Origin: Microvirga sp. TS319
GTDB taxonomy: Bacteria; Pseudomonadota; Alphaproteobacteria; Rhizobiales; Beijerinckiaceae
Assembly: GCF_041276405.1 (NCBI RefSeq)
Contig: NZ_JBGGGT010000001.1
Span: forward strand, 665,501 to 729,500
Direction: 5' to 3'
Length of the DNA: 64,000 bases
The position numbers were made by a program, and so were the translations under genes. Shown piece by piece: positions 1-7,732 of the stretch; the first letter of the stretch is position 1, and every line of letters starts with the position of its first letter. Under the pieces are notes generated by a model. That model did not search any database. It was given only the letters and a program-made list of their open reading frames with translations, and was not told where the DNA came from.

Positions 1-1152
1 GGACACGAAGACCAGGCTCACGAAGAACCAGATGAAACCGCTCAGCTGGCAGAAGAAGCGCACCAGTTCCGCCGTCAGCGGCGGGGCGTTGAAAGCCAGG
101 ACGATCGCTTCCTGCAGCAGGAACAGCAGAAACCACACGCTCAGGACGTAGACGATCATGAAGGTGAGAGAATCCTTCAGGGTCGCCCTCATGCGGTCAT
201 ACCGGCCCGCGCCCCAGTTCTGCCCCAGAACCGGACCGATGGCTCCTGCCAGCGCAAAGACGCCCGCGAAGGAGACCGGCGTCACGCGGTCGATAATGGC
301 CGAGGCCGCAATCGCCTGATCGCCGAACCGCGCCATGACGCCGGTGAAGAATGCGTTGGCGGCTGGTGCGGCGAGGTTGGTGAGAACAGCCGGAACGGCG
401 ATGGCGAAGAAGGGCCTCGCGTCGAGGATCACGGATTGCAGGCTGGGCTTTGCCAGAAGCCGATGGGTGCGGGTGACATAGCGATACCCGACATAAAGAT
501 AGACCACGCGCGCGAGGCTGATGGTCAGGGCTGCGCCGTTGGATTTCAGATCCAGGACGAAGATCGTGACGGGATCGAGAAACACCGTGATGATGGCCAC
601 GGAGAGTGTCGCATACATGCTGCGCTTGGCGTCGCCTGCGGCGCGCAGGAGGGTGGAGAACGCCATGCCGGCAGCCATCATCGCATTCGTCGGCAAGGCG
701 ATCCAAAGGAAGCCGTGTGCGACCTGATAGGCTTGGCCGCTCGCTCCCATGGCTTTGAGAATCTGTGGCAGAAAGGGCATGACGATCAGGCTGACGGCCG
801 CGCCGATCGCCACCATGAGGATGCTGCCCGAGGTCGCGAGCCGCCGCGCATCCTCGTGCCGGCGCGCCCCGAGCGCGCGCGACACGAGAGCGCCGATCGG
901 GATCATCAAACCGACATTGATCGAGACCGTGAAGAACATCACGACCGTCGCGAGACCGACGCCCGCCGTCATGCTCGGGTCGTGGAGCCACGAGATGTAA
1001 AGCAGCGACACGAGGTCGACGATGAAGATCGCGATCAGTCCGGCCGCGCCCGTCCCGGTCATCACGAGCACGTGGCGCATGGTCGAGCCCTGCACGAAGA
1101 CAGGCGCATCGGCGCGCGCCTCCGAGGCCCGCTCGGCAGGGTTGGCGTCCAT
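1..1152 (-). CDS. MATE family efflux transporter (3' end outside window)
   Basis: The reading frame is open from an ATG at 1152 down to base 1, so the C-terminus lies beyond the window and 384 codons are visible. The product is a polytopic membrane protein with repeated hydrophobic segments. It has the MATE-like pattern of early VLVMTGTGAAGLIAIFIVDL and PIGALVSRALGAR segments and, later, an AGAIGPVLGQNWGAGRYDRM loop typical of the second MATE half. MATE proteins export cationic drugs or metabolites in exchange for H+ or Na+. The start codon overlaps the stop of the upstream antiporter gene (TGATG), so the two are probably translationally coupled. Substrate cannot be told from sequence. Confidence 0.88.
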   Translation of the reverse strand, partial: MDANPAERASEARADAPVFVQGSTMRHVLVMTGTGAAGLIAIFIVDLVSLLYISWLHDPSMTAGVGLATVVMFFTVSINVGLMIPIGALVSRALGARRHEDARRLATSGSILMVAIGAAVSLIVMPFLPQILKAMGASGQAYQVAHGFLWIALPTNAMMAAGMAFSTLLRAAGDAKRSMYATLSVAIITVFLDPVTIFVLDLKSNGAALTISLARVVYLYVGYRYVTRTHRLLAKPSLQSVILDARPFFAIAVPAVLTNLAAPAANAFFTGVMARFGDQAIAASAIIDRVTPVSFAGVFALAGAIGPVLGQNWGAGRYDRMRATLKDSLTFMIVYVLSVWFLLFLLQEAIVLAFNAPPLTAELVRFFCQLSGFIWFFVSLVFVS

Positions 1153-3002
1153 CAGAGTGCTCCTTCGCCGAGAATATCTCGTGTTTCCGGACTCAAGGCC
1201 TTGGCCTTCCCGGTGGGAGATGTGAGGGGTTCCGGCGCGATCTTGGCTCCGACCACGAGCTCGGCTCCGAAACTCGCGCCGATTTCCTTCTGGAGGAAGA
1301 GTCGGGCGATGTCGCGCTTGCGCACGTCGTGAGCCGCGCCGAGGGCGGTTTCCGCTTCGATTCCAAGCTCCTCGAGGGCCGAGCGGCCAAAGACGATAGC
1401 GGATTCGAACGTTTCACGAAGCTGATAATCGATCCCGATCTTCAAGAGCTTCACCGCATGAATCCGATCATAGGCGCGCACGAAGCTGCGGGCGTTCGGG
1501 AAGTTCTCGTGAATGATCTCGGCGATCTTCTCGATGGTGTCCGGCTCATCCGTGCATACGCAGATCATTTCCGCCTTTTCGGCGCCGGCCGCCCGGAGCA
1601 CGTCGAGGCGCGTCCCGTCCCCGTAATAGATCTTGAGGCCGAAACGGGCGGCATCGCGCACGCGTTCCACGTTGTTGTCGATGACGGTCGCGTTGATGTC
1701 CTGTGCGAGCAGCACCTGATTGACGATCTGCCCGAAGCGCCCGAAGCCGATCACGAGGACGCGGCTCGACAGTTCGCCCTCCTGCCCGAGCAGATCCTCT
1801 ATGCCCGGGCCCATGGATCGCTCGGGACGGGCGAGAAGGACTTTCTCGACAAGGGTCGAGAAGATGGGGCCGAGAAGCATCGTGATGGCCGCCAGTGCCG
1901 TCACAGACTGCGCCTCGGCCTGAGCCATCAATCCGGCGCCCGTGGCGACGGGCAGGAGTACGAAGGCGAATTCGCCTGCCGTGCACAGGAGCGTACCGGA
2001 TCGGAGGCCTTCGCGCCATGTGGCGCCGAACAGCCGCGAGAGAATAGTGGTCAGGATGGTCTTTCCGACGATCACCGCCGGGGCCGCGAGGGTCAGCAGC
2101 ACCCATTGCTGGCGGACGAGGGCCAGATCGATCGACATGCCCACGCTCATGAAGAACAGGCCCAGCAGCATGCCGCGAAAGGGCTCGATATCGGCCTCCA
2201 GCTGGTGCCGGAAATTCGATTCGGCGAGCAGCAGGCCGGCCAGGAACGCGCCCATCGCCATGGAGAGGCCCGCCTCCTGCATGAGCAGGGCGGCGCCCAG
2301 GACCACCAGCAGCGCCGATGCGGTCATGACCTCGCGGGAGCCGGTGCGCGCCAGGATGCGGAAGAAAGGATTCAGCCCGTAGCGGCCGACCAGGATGACG
2401 GCCCCGATGGCGGCGATGGCCTCGCCGGCGGCCGAAAGCCGGTCCAGCATCGAATTGTCCTCGACCGCCGTGCCCGAGGCCAGCAGGGGCAGAATGGCGA
2501 GCACGGGCACCACCGAGAGATCCTGAAACAGCAGGATTGCGAAGGAGCGCTGTCCGTAAGGTGTTTGAAGGTCCTTGCGCTCTCCCAGCATCTGCAGGGC
2601 GATCGCGGTGGCCGAGAGTGCCAGCGCAACGCCGATGACGAAGGCTGCCCTGAACCCGAAGCCGATGGTGAGCGAGGCTCCGCCGAGGCAGAGCCCCGTG
2701 ACGGCCATTTGGGCGAAGCCCAGCCCGAAGATGTCCCGCTTCATGGACCAGAGATGGGACAGCTTCAGTTCCAGCCCGATGATGAACAGCAGGAGCACCA
2801 CGCCGAGTTCCGCCACGGTCGCGATCGTTCCCGGGTCCTCGACGAGACTGAGGCCCGAAGGGCCGATGGCAATTCCCGCTGCCAGATAGCCGAGCACGGC
2901 GCTCAGGCCGATGAAGCGGAACATGGGGACGGCAATCACGGCCGCCCCGCAGAAGGTTAGGATCGGCGGGAGAAAGCTGACATGGGAGGCTGGGCTGGCC
3001 AT
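1152..3002 (-). CDS. Monovalent cation:proton antiporter-2 (Kef/CPA2 type) with TrkA-N domain
   Basis: The product has about 616 residues. Residues 1-385 carry some 12 hydrophobic segments with the CPA2 signature (GYLAAGIAIGPSGL near the N-terminus, GAFLAGLLLAES in the middle). A cytoplasmic Rossmann TrkA-N domain follows (VLVIGFGRFGQ, then IDNN and YGDGTRLDVL). This is the architecture of KefB/KefC glutathione-gated K+ efflux proteins and of related CPA2 antiporters. A TTG at 3026 would add eight residues. I prefer the ATG at 3002 because the family starts just before the first hydrophobic stretch. It overlaps the following MATE gene by one base. The glutathione-gating residues were not checked, so K+ specificity is inference. 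Confidence 0.9.
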   Translation of the reverse strand: MASPASHVSFLPPILTFCGAAVIAVPMFRFIGLSAVLGYLAAGIAIGPSGLSLVEDPGTIATVAELGVVLLLFIIGLELKLSHLWSMKRDIFGLGFAQMAVTGLCLGGASLTIGFGFRAAFVIGVALALSATAIALQMLGERKDLQTPYGQRSFAILLFQDLSVVPVLAILPLLASGTAVEDNSMLDRLSAAGEAIAAIGAVILVGRYGLNPFFRILARTGSREVMTASALLVVLGAALLMQEAGLSMAMGAFLAGLLLAESNFRHQLEADIEPFRGMLLGLFFMSVGMSIDLALVRQQWVLLTLAAPAVIVGKTILTTILSRLFGATWREGLRSGTLLCTAGEFAFVLLPVATGAGLMAQAEAQSVTALAAITMLLGPIFSTLVEKVLLARPERSMGPGIEDLLGQEGELSSRVLVIGFGRFGQIVNQVLLAQDINATVIDNNVERVRDAARFGLKIYYGDGTRLDVLRAAGAEKAEMICVCTDEPDTIEKIAEIIHENFPNARSFVRAYDRIHAVKLLKIGIDYQLRETFESAIVFGRSALEELGIEAETALGAAHDVRKRDIARLFLQKEIGASFGAELVVGAKIAPEPLTSPTGKAKALSPETRDILGEGAL

Positions 3003-3107
3003 CGGGCAATCGGATCCGGTGAGCAATCACCCCTTTCTAGGGAGTCTTGCCCCGAAGGGCGAGCCCTTCTTACGAATGGTCAAGCCGCGAATTACCGCCA
3101 CTCCCGC

Positions 3108-3136
3108 TTGACAGGGAGGGCCTCGTCTCGCCACAT
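3108..3136 (+). promoter_or_regulatory. Possible ispH promoter (-35 TTGACA)
   Basis: A consensus -35 hexamer TTGACA at 3108-3113 lies 32 bases before the ispH ATG in the gap shared with the divergent antiporter gene. The hexamer 17 bases further on (CCACAT) is a poor -10, so only the -35 is convincing. Confidence 0.3.
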
Positions 3137-3145
3137 CGCGGGATC

Positions 3146-4105
3146 ATGACTAAGCCGCCCCTCCACATCCTTCTCTGTGCCCCGCGCGGCTTCTGCGCCG
3201 GGGTGGTCCGCGCCATCGACGCCGTCGAGACGGCGCTTTCGATCCACGGGGCGCCCGTCTATGTGCGCCACGAGATCGTGCACAACAAATACGTGGTGGA
3301 GAACCTGAGGCAGAAGGGGGCGGTCTTCGTGCGGGAGCTCGACGAGATTCCGGACACCGAGGCTCCTGTGATCTTTTCGGCGCACGGCGTGCCGAAATCA
3401 GTGCCGGAGGCCGCTCAGGCGCGCAATTTCTTTGCCATCGACGCCACATGCCCCCTGGTGACCAAGGTGCATCGGGAGGCGCAGCTCCACCACAAGCGGG
3501 GCCGTCACATCATCCTGATCGGTCATGAGGGGCATCCGGAGGTGGTCGGCACCATGGGGCAGCTGCCGGAGGGGGCGACGACCCTGGTGGAGACTGTTGA
3601 CGATATCGCCCGGCTGCAGCCGGACGACCCGGAAAACCTGGCCTTCGTGACCCAGACGACCCTGTCCGTCGACGACACCCGGGACATGGTGGATGCCCTG
3701 AAAGGGCGCTTCCCCCTTATTATAGGACCGCACAAGGAAGATATCTGCTACGCCACCACCAACCGGCAGGGTGCGGTCAAGCGGGTGGCGCCTCAGGTCG
3801 ACGCCATGATCGTGGTGGGTTCCCCCAATTCATCGAACTCGCAACGCCTGCGCGAGGTGGCCGAGCGGGAAGGGTGCTCCCTGGTGCGCCTCATCCTGCG
3901 GGCGGAGGATATCGACTGGTCGCTGTTCGGAAACGTTCGCAGTCTCGGCATCACGGCGGGCGCGTCCGCGCCGGAAATCCTCGTGGAAGAAATCATCGAT
4001 GCCTTTGCCGAACGCTATGAAGTGTCGGTAGAGAGCGTCTCGACGGCGGACGAGAGCGTGTTCTTTCCTTTGCCGCGCGAGTTGCGTGAGCAGGCGGCGG
4101 AGTAA
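3146..4105 (+). CDS. ispH: 4-hydroxy-3-methylbut-2-enyl diphosphate reductase
   Basis: IspH is the last enzyme of the MEP pathway. It reduces HMBPP to IPP and DMAPP with a [4Fe-4S] cluster. The protein has 319 residues, normal for the family. The three cluster cysteines are recognisable in [10 protein letters not shown] (Cys17), [11 protein letters not shown] and [11 protein letters not shown], and the substrate-binding [17 protein letters not shown] and GSPNSSNS segments are intact. The frame is open further upstream, but the ATG at 3146 puts the conserved [12 protein letters not shown] at the N-terminus as expected. It is followed after three bases by thrB and then rnhA on the same strand, an apparent operon of unrelated housekeeping functions. 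Confidence 0.96.
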   Translation: MTKPPLHILLCAPRGFCAGVVRAIDAVETALSIHGAPVYVRHEIVHNKYVVENLRQKGAVFVRELDEIPDTEAPVIFSAHGVPKSVPEAAQARNFFAIDATCPLVTKVHREAQLHHKRGRHIILIGHEGHPEVVGTMGQLPEGATTLVETVDDIARLQPDDPENLAFVTQTTLSVDDTRDMVDALKGRFPLIIGPHKEDICYATTNRQGAVKRVAPQVDAMIVVGSPNSSNSQRLREVAEREGCSLVRLILRAEDIDWSLFGNVRSLGITAGASAPEILVEEIIDAFAERYEVSVESVSTADESVFFPLPRELREQAAE

Positions 4106-4108
4106 GCA

Positions 4109-5074
4109 GTGGCAGTCTATACGGAAGTCAGCGACGAGGAGCTCGCAAGCTTTCTCGAAACCTACGATATCGGCACGGTGCTGTCCTACAAAGGCATCGC
4201 GGAGGGGGTGGAGAACACCAATTACTTCCTCCACACGACGGAAGGCTCCTACATCCTGACCCTCTACGAGAAGCGGGTGCGGGAGGGCGACCTGCCGTTC
4301 TTCCTCGGGTTGATGCAACATCTGGCGAACAAGGGCTTGACCTGCCCTCTGCCGGTCGACAATCGCCAGGGGCAGCCGCTCGGGCGGCTCTCGGGGCGGC
4401 CCGCGGTCATTATCACGTTTCTCGACGGCATTGCCGTCCGCAGGCCTACCGCCAGACATTGCGGGGCCCTGGGTGGCGCGCTGGCCAAGCTCCACCTGGC
4501 CGGCCGGGATTTCGCCATGGGCCGCCCCAACGCCCTGTCGCTCGACAGCTGGGGGCCGCTCTTTGCCCAGGCAGAGGCGCAGGCCGATACGGTTTCGGGT
4601 GGTCTTGCCGACCGGACGAGGCGAGAGCTCGCCTATCTGCGCGAGGCTTGGCCGACGGATCTGCCCACCGGCATCATCCATGCCGATCTGTTCACCGACA
4701 ACGTGTTCTTCATCGGCGCCGAGGTGTCGGGGCTGATCGATTTCTACTTCGCCTGTACCGATGCCTTCGCCTATGACGTCGCCATCTGCCTGAACGCCTG
4801 GTGCTTCGAGCCGGACGGGTCGTTCAATCTCACGAAGGGACAGGCGATGCTGACGGGCTATCAGGCCGTCCGCCGGCTCTCCACCGAGGAAATCGAGGCC
4901 CTGCCGGTCCTCTGTCGCGGCTCGGCCATGCGCTTCATGCTCACCCGCCTCGTGGACTGGCTCAACGTGCCGCCCGGCGCGCTCGTGAAGCCGAAGGACC
5001 CGCTGGAATACGACCGCAAGCTCCACTTCCACCGCCATGTGCGGCACGCGCGCGAATATGGGCTCGAGGCATGA
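4109..5074 (+). CDS. thrB: Homoserine kinase (ThrB, APH-fold type)
   Basis: ThrB phosphorylates homoserine to O-phosphohomoserine, the substrate of threonine synthase, which is encoded in this window at 12096-13511. The 321-residue protein is the aminoglycoside-phosphotransferase-fold ThrB common in alphaproteobacteria, not the GHMP type. It shows NTNYFLHT, the catalytic-loop [14 protein letters not shown] and the metal-binding [15 protein letters not shown]. The start is a GTG three bases after the ispH stop. The end overlaps the rnhA start by four bases (ATGA), indicating coupled translation. Confidence 0.94.
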   Translation: MAVYTEVSDEELASFLETYDIGTVLSYKGIAEGVENTNYFLHTTEGSYILTLYEKRVREGDLPFFLGLMQHLANKGLTCPLPVDNRQGQPLGRLSGRPAVIITFLDGIAVRRPTARHCGALGGALAKLHLAGRDFAMGRPNALSLDSWGPLFAQAEAQADTVSGGLADRTRRELAYLREAWPTDLPTGIIHADLFTDNVFFIGAEVSGLIDFYFACTDAFAYDVAICLNAWCFEPDGSFNLTKGQAMLTGYQAVRRLSTEEIEALPVLCRGSAMRFMLTRLVDWLNVPPGALVKPKDPLEYDRKLHFHRHVRHAREYGLEA

Positions 5075-5526
5075 GCAATCCTGAGCGCGTCCTGATCTAT
5101 ACCGACGGTGCCTGCTCGGGAAATCCCGGGCCGGGCGGCTGGGCAGCAATCTTGTTCTTCAAGGGCAGCGAGAAGGAGATTTCCGGCGGGGAGGCTCATA
5201 CCACCAACAACCGCATGGAAATCCGCGCCGCCATCGAGGGGCTCAACGCCCTCAAGCGTCCCTGCGCCGTCGATCTCTTCACGGATTCTCAGTATGTGCG
5301 CCAGGGCATCACGCAATGGATGCACAACTGGAAGCGCCGGGGCTGGCGCACCGCCGACAACAAGCCCGTGAAGAACGAGGATCTCTGGCGGGAACTCGAC
5401 GAGGCCGCGTCCCGGCACGACGTGGCCTGGCACTGGGTGAAGGGGCATGCGGACGATCCCACCAACATCCGCGTCGACGAACTGGCGGTCGCCGCCATGC
5501 AGCCCTTCAAGAAGAGGCGCGCCTAG
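5071..5526 (+). CDS. rnhA: Ribonuclease HI
   Basis: RNase HI degrades the RNA strand of RNA-DNA hybrids such as Okazaki primers and R-loops. The 151-residue protein contains the type 1 fold with the four acidic residues of the active site: Asp in [14 protein letters not shown], Glu in [13 protein letters not shown], Asp in [11 protein letters not shown] and Asp near the C-terminus in IRVDELA. The [11 protein letters not shown] loop carries the conserved His. The start overlaps the thrB stop. RNase HII (rnhB) is also present in the window, near 54.6 kb. Confidence 0.97.
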   Translation: MSNPERVLIYTDGACSGNPGPGGWAAILFFKGSEKEISGGEAHTTNNRMEIRAAIEGLNALKRPCAVDLFTDSQYVRQGITQWMHNWKRRGWRTADNKPVKNEDLWRELDEAASRHDVAWHWVKGHADDPTNIRVDELAVAAMQPFKKRRA

Positions 5527-5530
5527 ACAA

Positions 5531-5561
5531 AAGCCCCTGCCAGCATCGCGCGGGCAAGGGC
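5531..5561 (-). terminator. Terminator hairpin after peroxiredoxin gene
   Basis: A nine-base stem with one mismatch (GCCCTTGCC against GGCAGGGGC on the minus strand) is followed by CTTTTG. It lies between the convergent rnhA and peroxiredoxin genes. The T-run direction fits termination of the minus-strand gene. Confidence 0.6.
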
Positions 5562-5587
5562 CTGAATGTCCGAGGGCCGAAAAGGGA

Positions 5588-6070
5588 TCAGAGATCCTTT
5601 AGAATGTTTTCCGCACCCGATACTTGCGCCTTGGACGGCGTATCTTCCACGTTGATGGCCTTCACGACGCCGTCGTCCACCACCATGGAATAACGCTGCG
5701 AGCGGATGCCGAGGCCGAAGCCCGTGCCGTCCATGGTCAGCTTGATCGCCTTGGCGAAATCGCCATTGCCGTCGGACAGGAATTCGATGCCGTCGGCGCT
5801 TGCGGATTTGGCCCAGGCATCCATGACGAAGACGTCGTTGACGGCGGTCACGAGGATCGCGTCGACGCCTTTCGCCTTGATTTCCTGGGCGCGCTGCACA
5901 TAGCCGGGCAGATGATTGCGGTGGCAGGTGGGGGTAAAGGCGCCCGGAACCGCCACGAGCACTACTTTGCGCCCCTTAAAGAGATCGTCCGTGGTCTTGG
6001 CGACCGGTCCGTCCGGGGTCATGACGCGGAAGGTGACCTGGGGAAGGCGTTCTCCGACCTGGATGGCCAT
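5588..6070 (-). CDS. Peroxiredoxin, Prx5/AhpC-TSA family
   Basis: A thiol peroxidase that reduces H2O2 or organic peroxides. The 160-residue protein has the Prx5 hallmark PGAFTPTCHRNHLPGY with the peroxidatic cysteine at residue 49, followed by the Prx5-type DAWAKS and FLSDGNGDFAKA motifs and RSQRYSMVVDDG. No glutaredoxin domain is fused. An open frame continues 25 codons upstream of the chosen ATG but runs into a palindromic repeat, so 6070 is preferred; it gives the family N-terminus MAIQVGERLP. Stands alone between two convergent/divergent boundaries. Confidence 0.94.
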   Translation of the reverse strand: MAIQVGERLPQVTFRVMTPDGPVAKTTDDLFKGRKVVLVAVPGAFTPTCHRNHLPGYVQRAQEIKAKGVDAILVTAVNDVFVMDAWAKSASADGIEFLSDGNGDFAKAIKLTMDGTGFGLGIRSQRYSMVVDDGVVKAINVEDTPSKAQVSGAENILKDL

Positions 6071-6114
6071 GCACTTTGCTCCAAAGCTGTAGCTGTCGTT
6101 TACGATTGCTTCAG

Positions 6115-6185
6115 TAGAGCATCGGACGTGAAAAGTGGACTCCACTTTTCGCTAGCCTGGCCCACCGGGTCCGCACGATGCGCTA
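6115..6185. repeat. Palindromic intergenic repeat, unit 1
   Basis: A 71-bp element with inverted ends (TAGAGCATCGGACG at the left, CGATGCGCTA at the right) and an internal GAAAAGTGGA/TCCACTTTTC hairpin. The right-end CTA is the TAG stop codon of the minus-strand gene ending at 6183. Confidence 0.85.
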
Positions 6186-7010
6186 GCGCGACAGCCTGTC
6201 GCCGTCGAGGCTCACATGCGTTTCGACGGCCTTGTCCCCGGCAACGAGCGTGAGGACGAGGGGAACGGGCCCCGATGCGTCCTTCGGCCTGTCCTCGACC
6301 GTCAGGGTGAAGCGGTTGCGCTCGTCGTCGGGCGTGACCGAGACATACCAGTTCTCCGGAGCTTCGGCGAACAGAACCGGCCTCGCACCGTCCGGGGCGC
6401 GGACCGAGACGGTCAAGGCGGCGTCCGCGCCGCTCTTCGGCTGCACGGACAGAACGGCCGGATCGCCCGGATCGCCGAGATCCCGCTTGCGGGGAACCCT
6501 CCCCATGGCCTCATCGATGGCGGCGCGGTCGGGGCCTGACGCCGTGAGGGGCCGAGCCAGGTCCGCATGGGCCGGAATGCAGATATCCTTGCAGATGCCG
6601 TAATCCACCGTGAGCACAAGCTTGACCGGCTTGTCCGCAGCCTTGGGCTTAACGACGACCGGCAGGGTTATCTCCCGGCTGTAGACATAGGCGACGCCCG
6701 CCGCATCCTCGTGGCGCTCCGGGGCCGGCCACTGGACCTCGATATCGGCGACATTCTCCGATGCCGACCAGTCGAAGCTCGGCGGCAGGCCGGACTCGCC
6801 GGGATTGCGCCAATAGGTCTTGAAACCGGGATCGAGGGTGATCGCGATCCCCGCAAGCCAAGTCTCGCCCAGCTTTCCCCCGGACAGGAGCTGGACCTGG
6901 GAGTGGAAACCCTGGGCGGAGGTCGACGCGGGGAGGGGTTGCCCAAAGGCCGAGATCGAGGACAGAGCCACAAAAAAAGCAGATGTGACGATGCGGAATG
7001 TCTTTGTCAT
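6183..7010 (-). CDS. Periplasmic DsbD N-terminal-like (disulfide corrector) protein
   Basis: The 275-residue product starts with a clear signal peptide (hydrophobic [17 protein letters not shown], cut near AFGQ). The rest resembles the periplasmic N-terminal domain of DsbD/ScsB-type thiol:disulfide interchange proteins, with [20 protein letters not shown], a [11 protein letters not shown] segment, and the two cysteines of [12 protein letters not shown]. There is no membrane DsbD beta domain or thioredoxin domain, so on its own it could accept electrons but needs a partner elsewhere. The gene ends on a TAG that forms the edge of a repeat. A role in periplasmic thiol chemistry is inferred from the family. 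Confidence 0.78.
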   Translation of the reverse strand: MTKTFRIVTSAFFVALSSISAFGQPLPASTSAQGFHSQVQLLSGGKLGETWLAGIAITLDPGFKTYWRNPGESGLPPSFDWSASENVADIEVQWPAPERHEDAAGVAYVYSREITLPVVVKPKAADKPVKLVLTVDYGICKDICIPAHADLARPLTASGPDRAAIDEAMGRVPRKRDLGDPGDPAVLSVQPKSGADAALTVSVRAPDGARPVLFAEAPENWYVSVTPDDERNRFTLTVEDRPKDASGPVPLVLTLVAGDKAVETHVSLDGDRLSR

Positions 7011-7115
7011 GGAACTGACGCCTCCCTGAGGCGCTTCCTTTATGCGGTTTCTACTTGGGTCTGCCATCCACGATCCCGTGATCAGCTTGGCGGCCCAGCA
7101 AGGCAGATTCGAGAC

Positions 7116-7727
7116 ATGAGCTTTCAGCAGGATCCCTACGGCACCGGCAGCCCCTACCTCGACGGGCAGATGCTGGTTGCGATGCCCGGCATGATGGACG
7201 AGCGGTTCGCCCGAGCGGTGATCTATGTCTGCGCTCATTCGCCGGAAGGGGCGATGGGGATCATTCTCAACCGGCCTGCCGGAAACCTGAACATGCCGGA
7301 TCTTCTGGTCCAGCTCGAAATCGTGCCGGAGCCGGAGCGCATTCATCTGCCCGAGCCCGTGGGCCGCATTCAGGTTCTCATGGGGGGACCTGTGGAGACG
7401 AGCCGCGGATTCGTGCTGCATTCGCCGGATTTCCATCTCCCCCAGTCGACGCTGCCGATCGACGACGGGGTGTGCCTGACGGCGACCATCGACATTCTTC
7501 GCGCCATCGCCCAGGGCCGGGGCCCGCAGCAGGCGGTGCTCGCGCTCGGCTATGCCGGCTGGGGCGCGGGGCAGCTCGAGCACGAGCTCCAGGCCAACGG
7601 CTGGCTGATCTGCCCGGCCGATGCGGAGCTGATCTTCAGCACGCCCGCCGAGATCCGCTACGAGATGGCCCTGCGCCGGATCGGGATCGAGCCGGCGATG
7701 CTGTCGATGGATGCCGGCCACGCCTGA
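7116..7727 (+). CDS. YqgE/AlgH family protein
   Basis: A 203-residue member of the UPF0301 family, known from E. coli YqgE and P. aeruginosa AlgH. It shows the family core: [21 protein letters not shown], then [28 protein letters not shown] and [15 protein letters not shown]. The biochemical function of the family is not settled. AlgH has been linked to alginate regulation, but that need not apply here. The frame is open upstream; the ATG at 7116 gives the family N-terminus. The gene converges on the GGDEF/EAL gene, with five bases between the stops. Confidence 0.93.
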   Translation: MSFQQDPYGTGSPYLDGQMLVAMPGMMDERFARAVIYVCAHSPEGAMGIILNRPAGNLNMPDLLVQLEIVPEPERIHLPEPVGRIQVLMGGPVETSRGFVLHSPDFHLPQSTLPIDDGVCLTATIDILRAIAQGRGPQQAVLALGYAGWGAGQLEHELQANGWLICPADAELIFSTPAEIRYEMALRRIGIEPAMLSMDAGHA

Positions 7728-7732
7728 GGATT

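Noticed and set aside
1329-2960. A 543-codon plus-strand frame opposite the Kef antiporter
   Set aside because: Composition is that of an antisense shadow; the antiporter is complete on the minus strand.
3830-5149. A 439-codon minus-strand frame opposite thrB and the end of ispH
   Set aside because: Both real genes are clear on the plus strand and the frame has no domain similarity.
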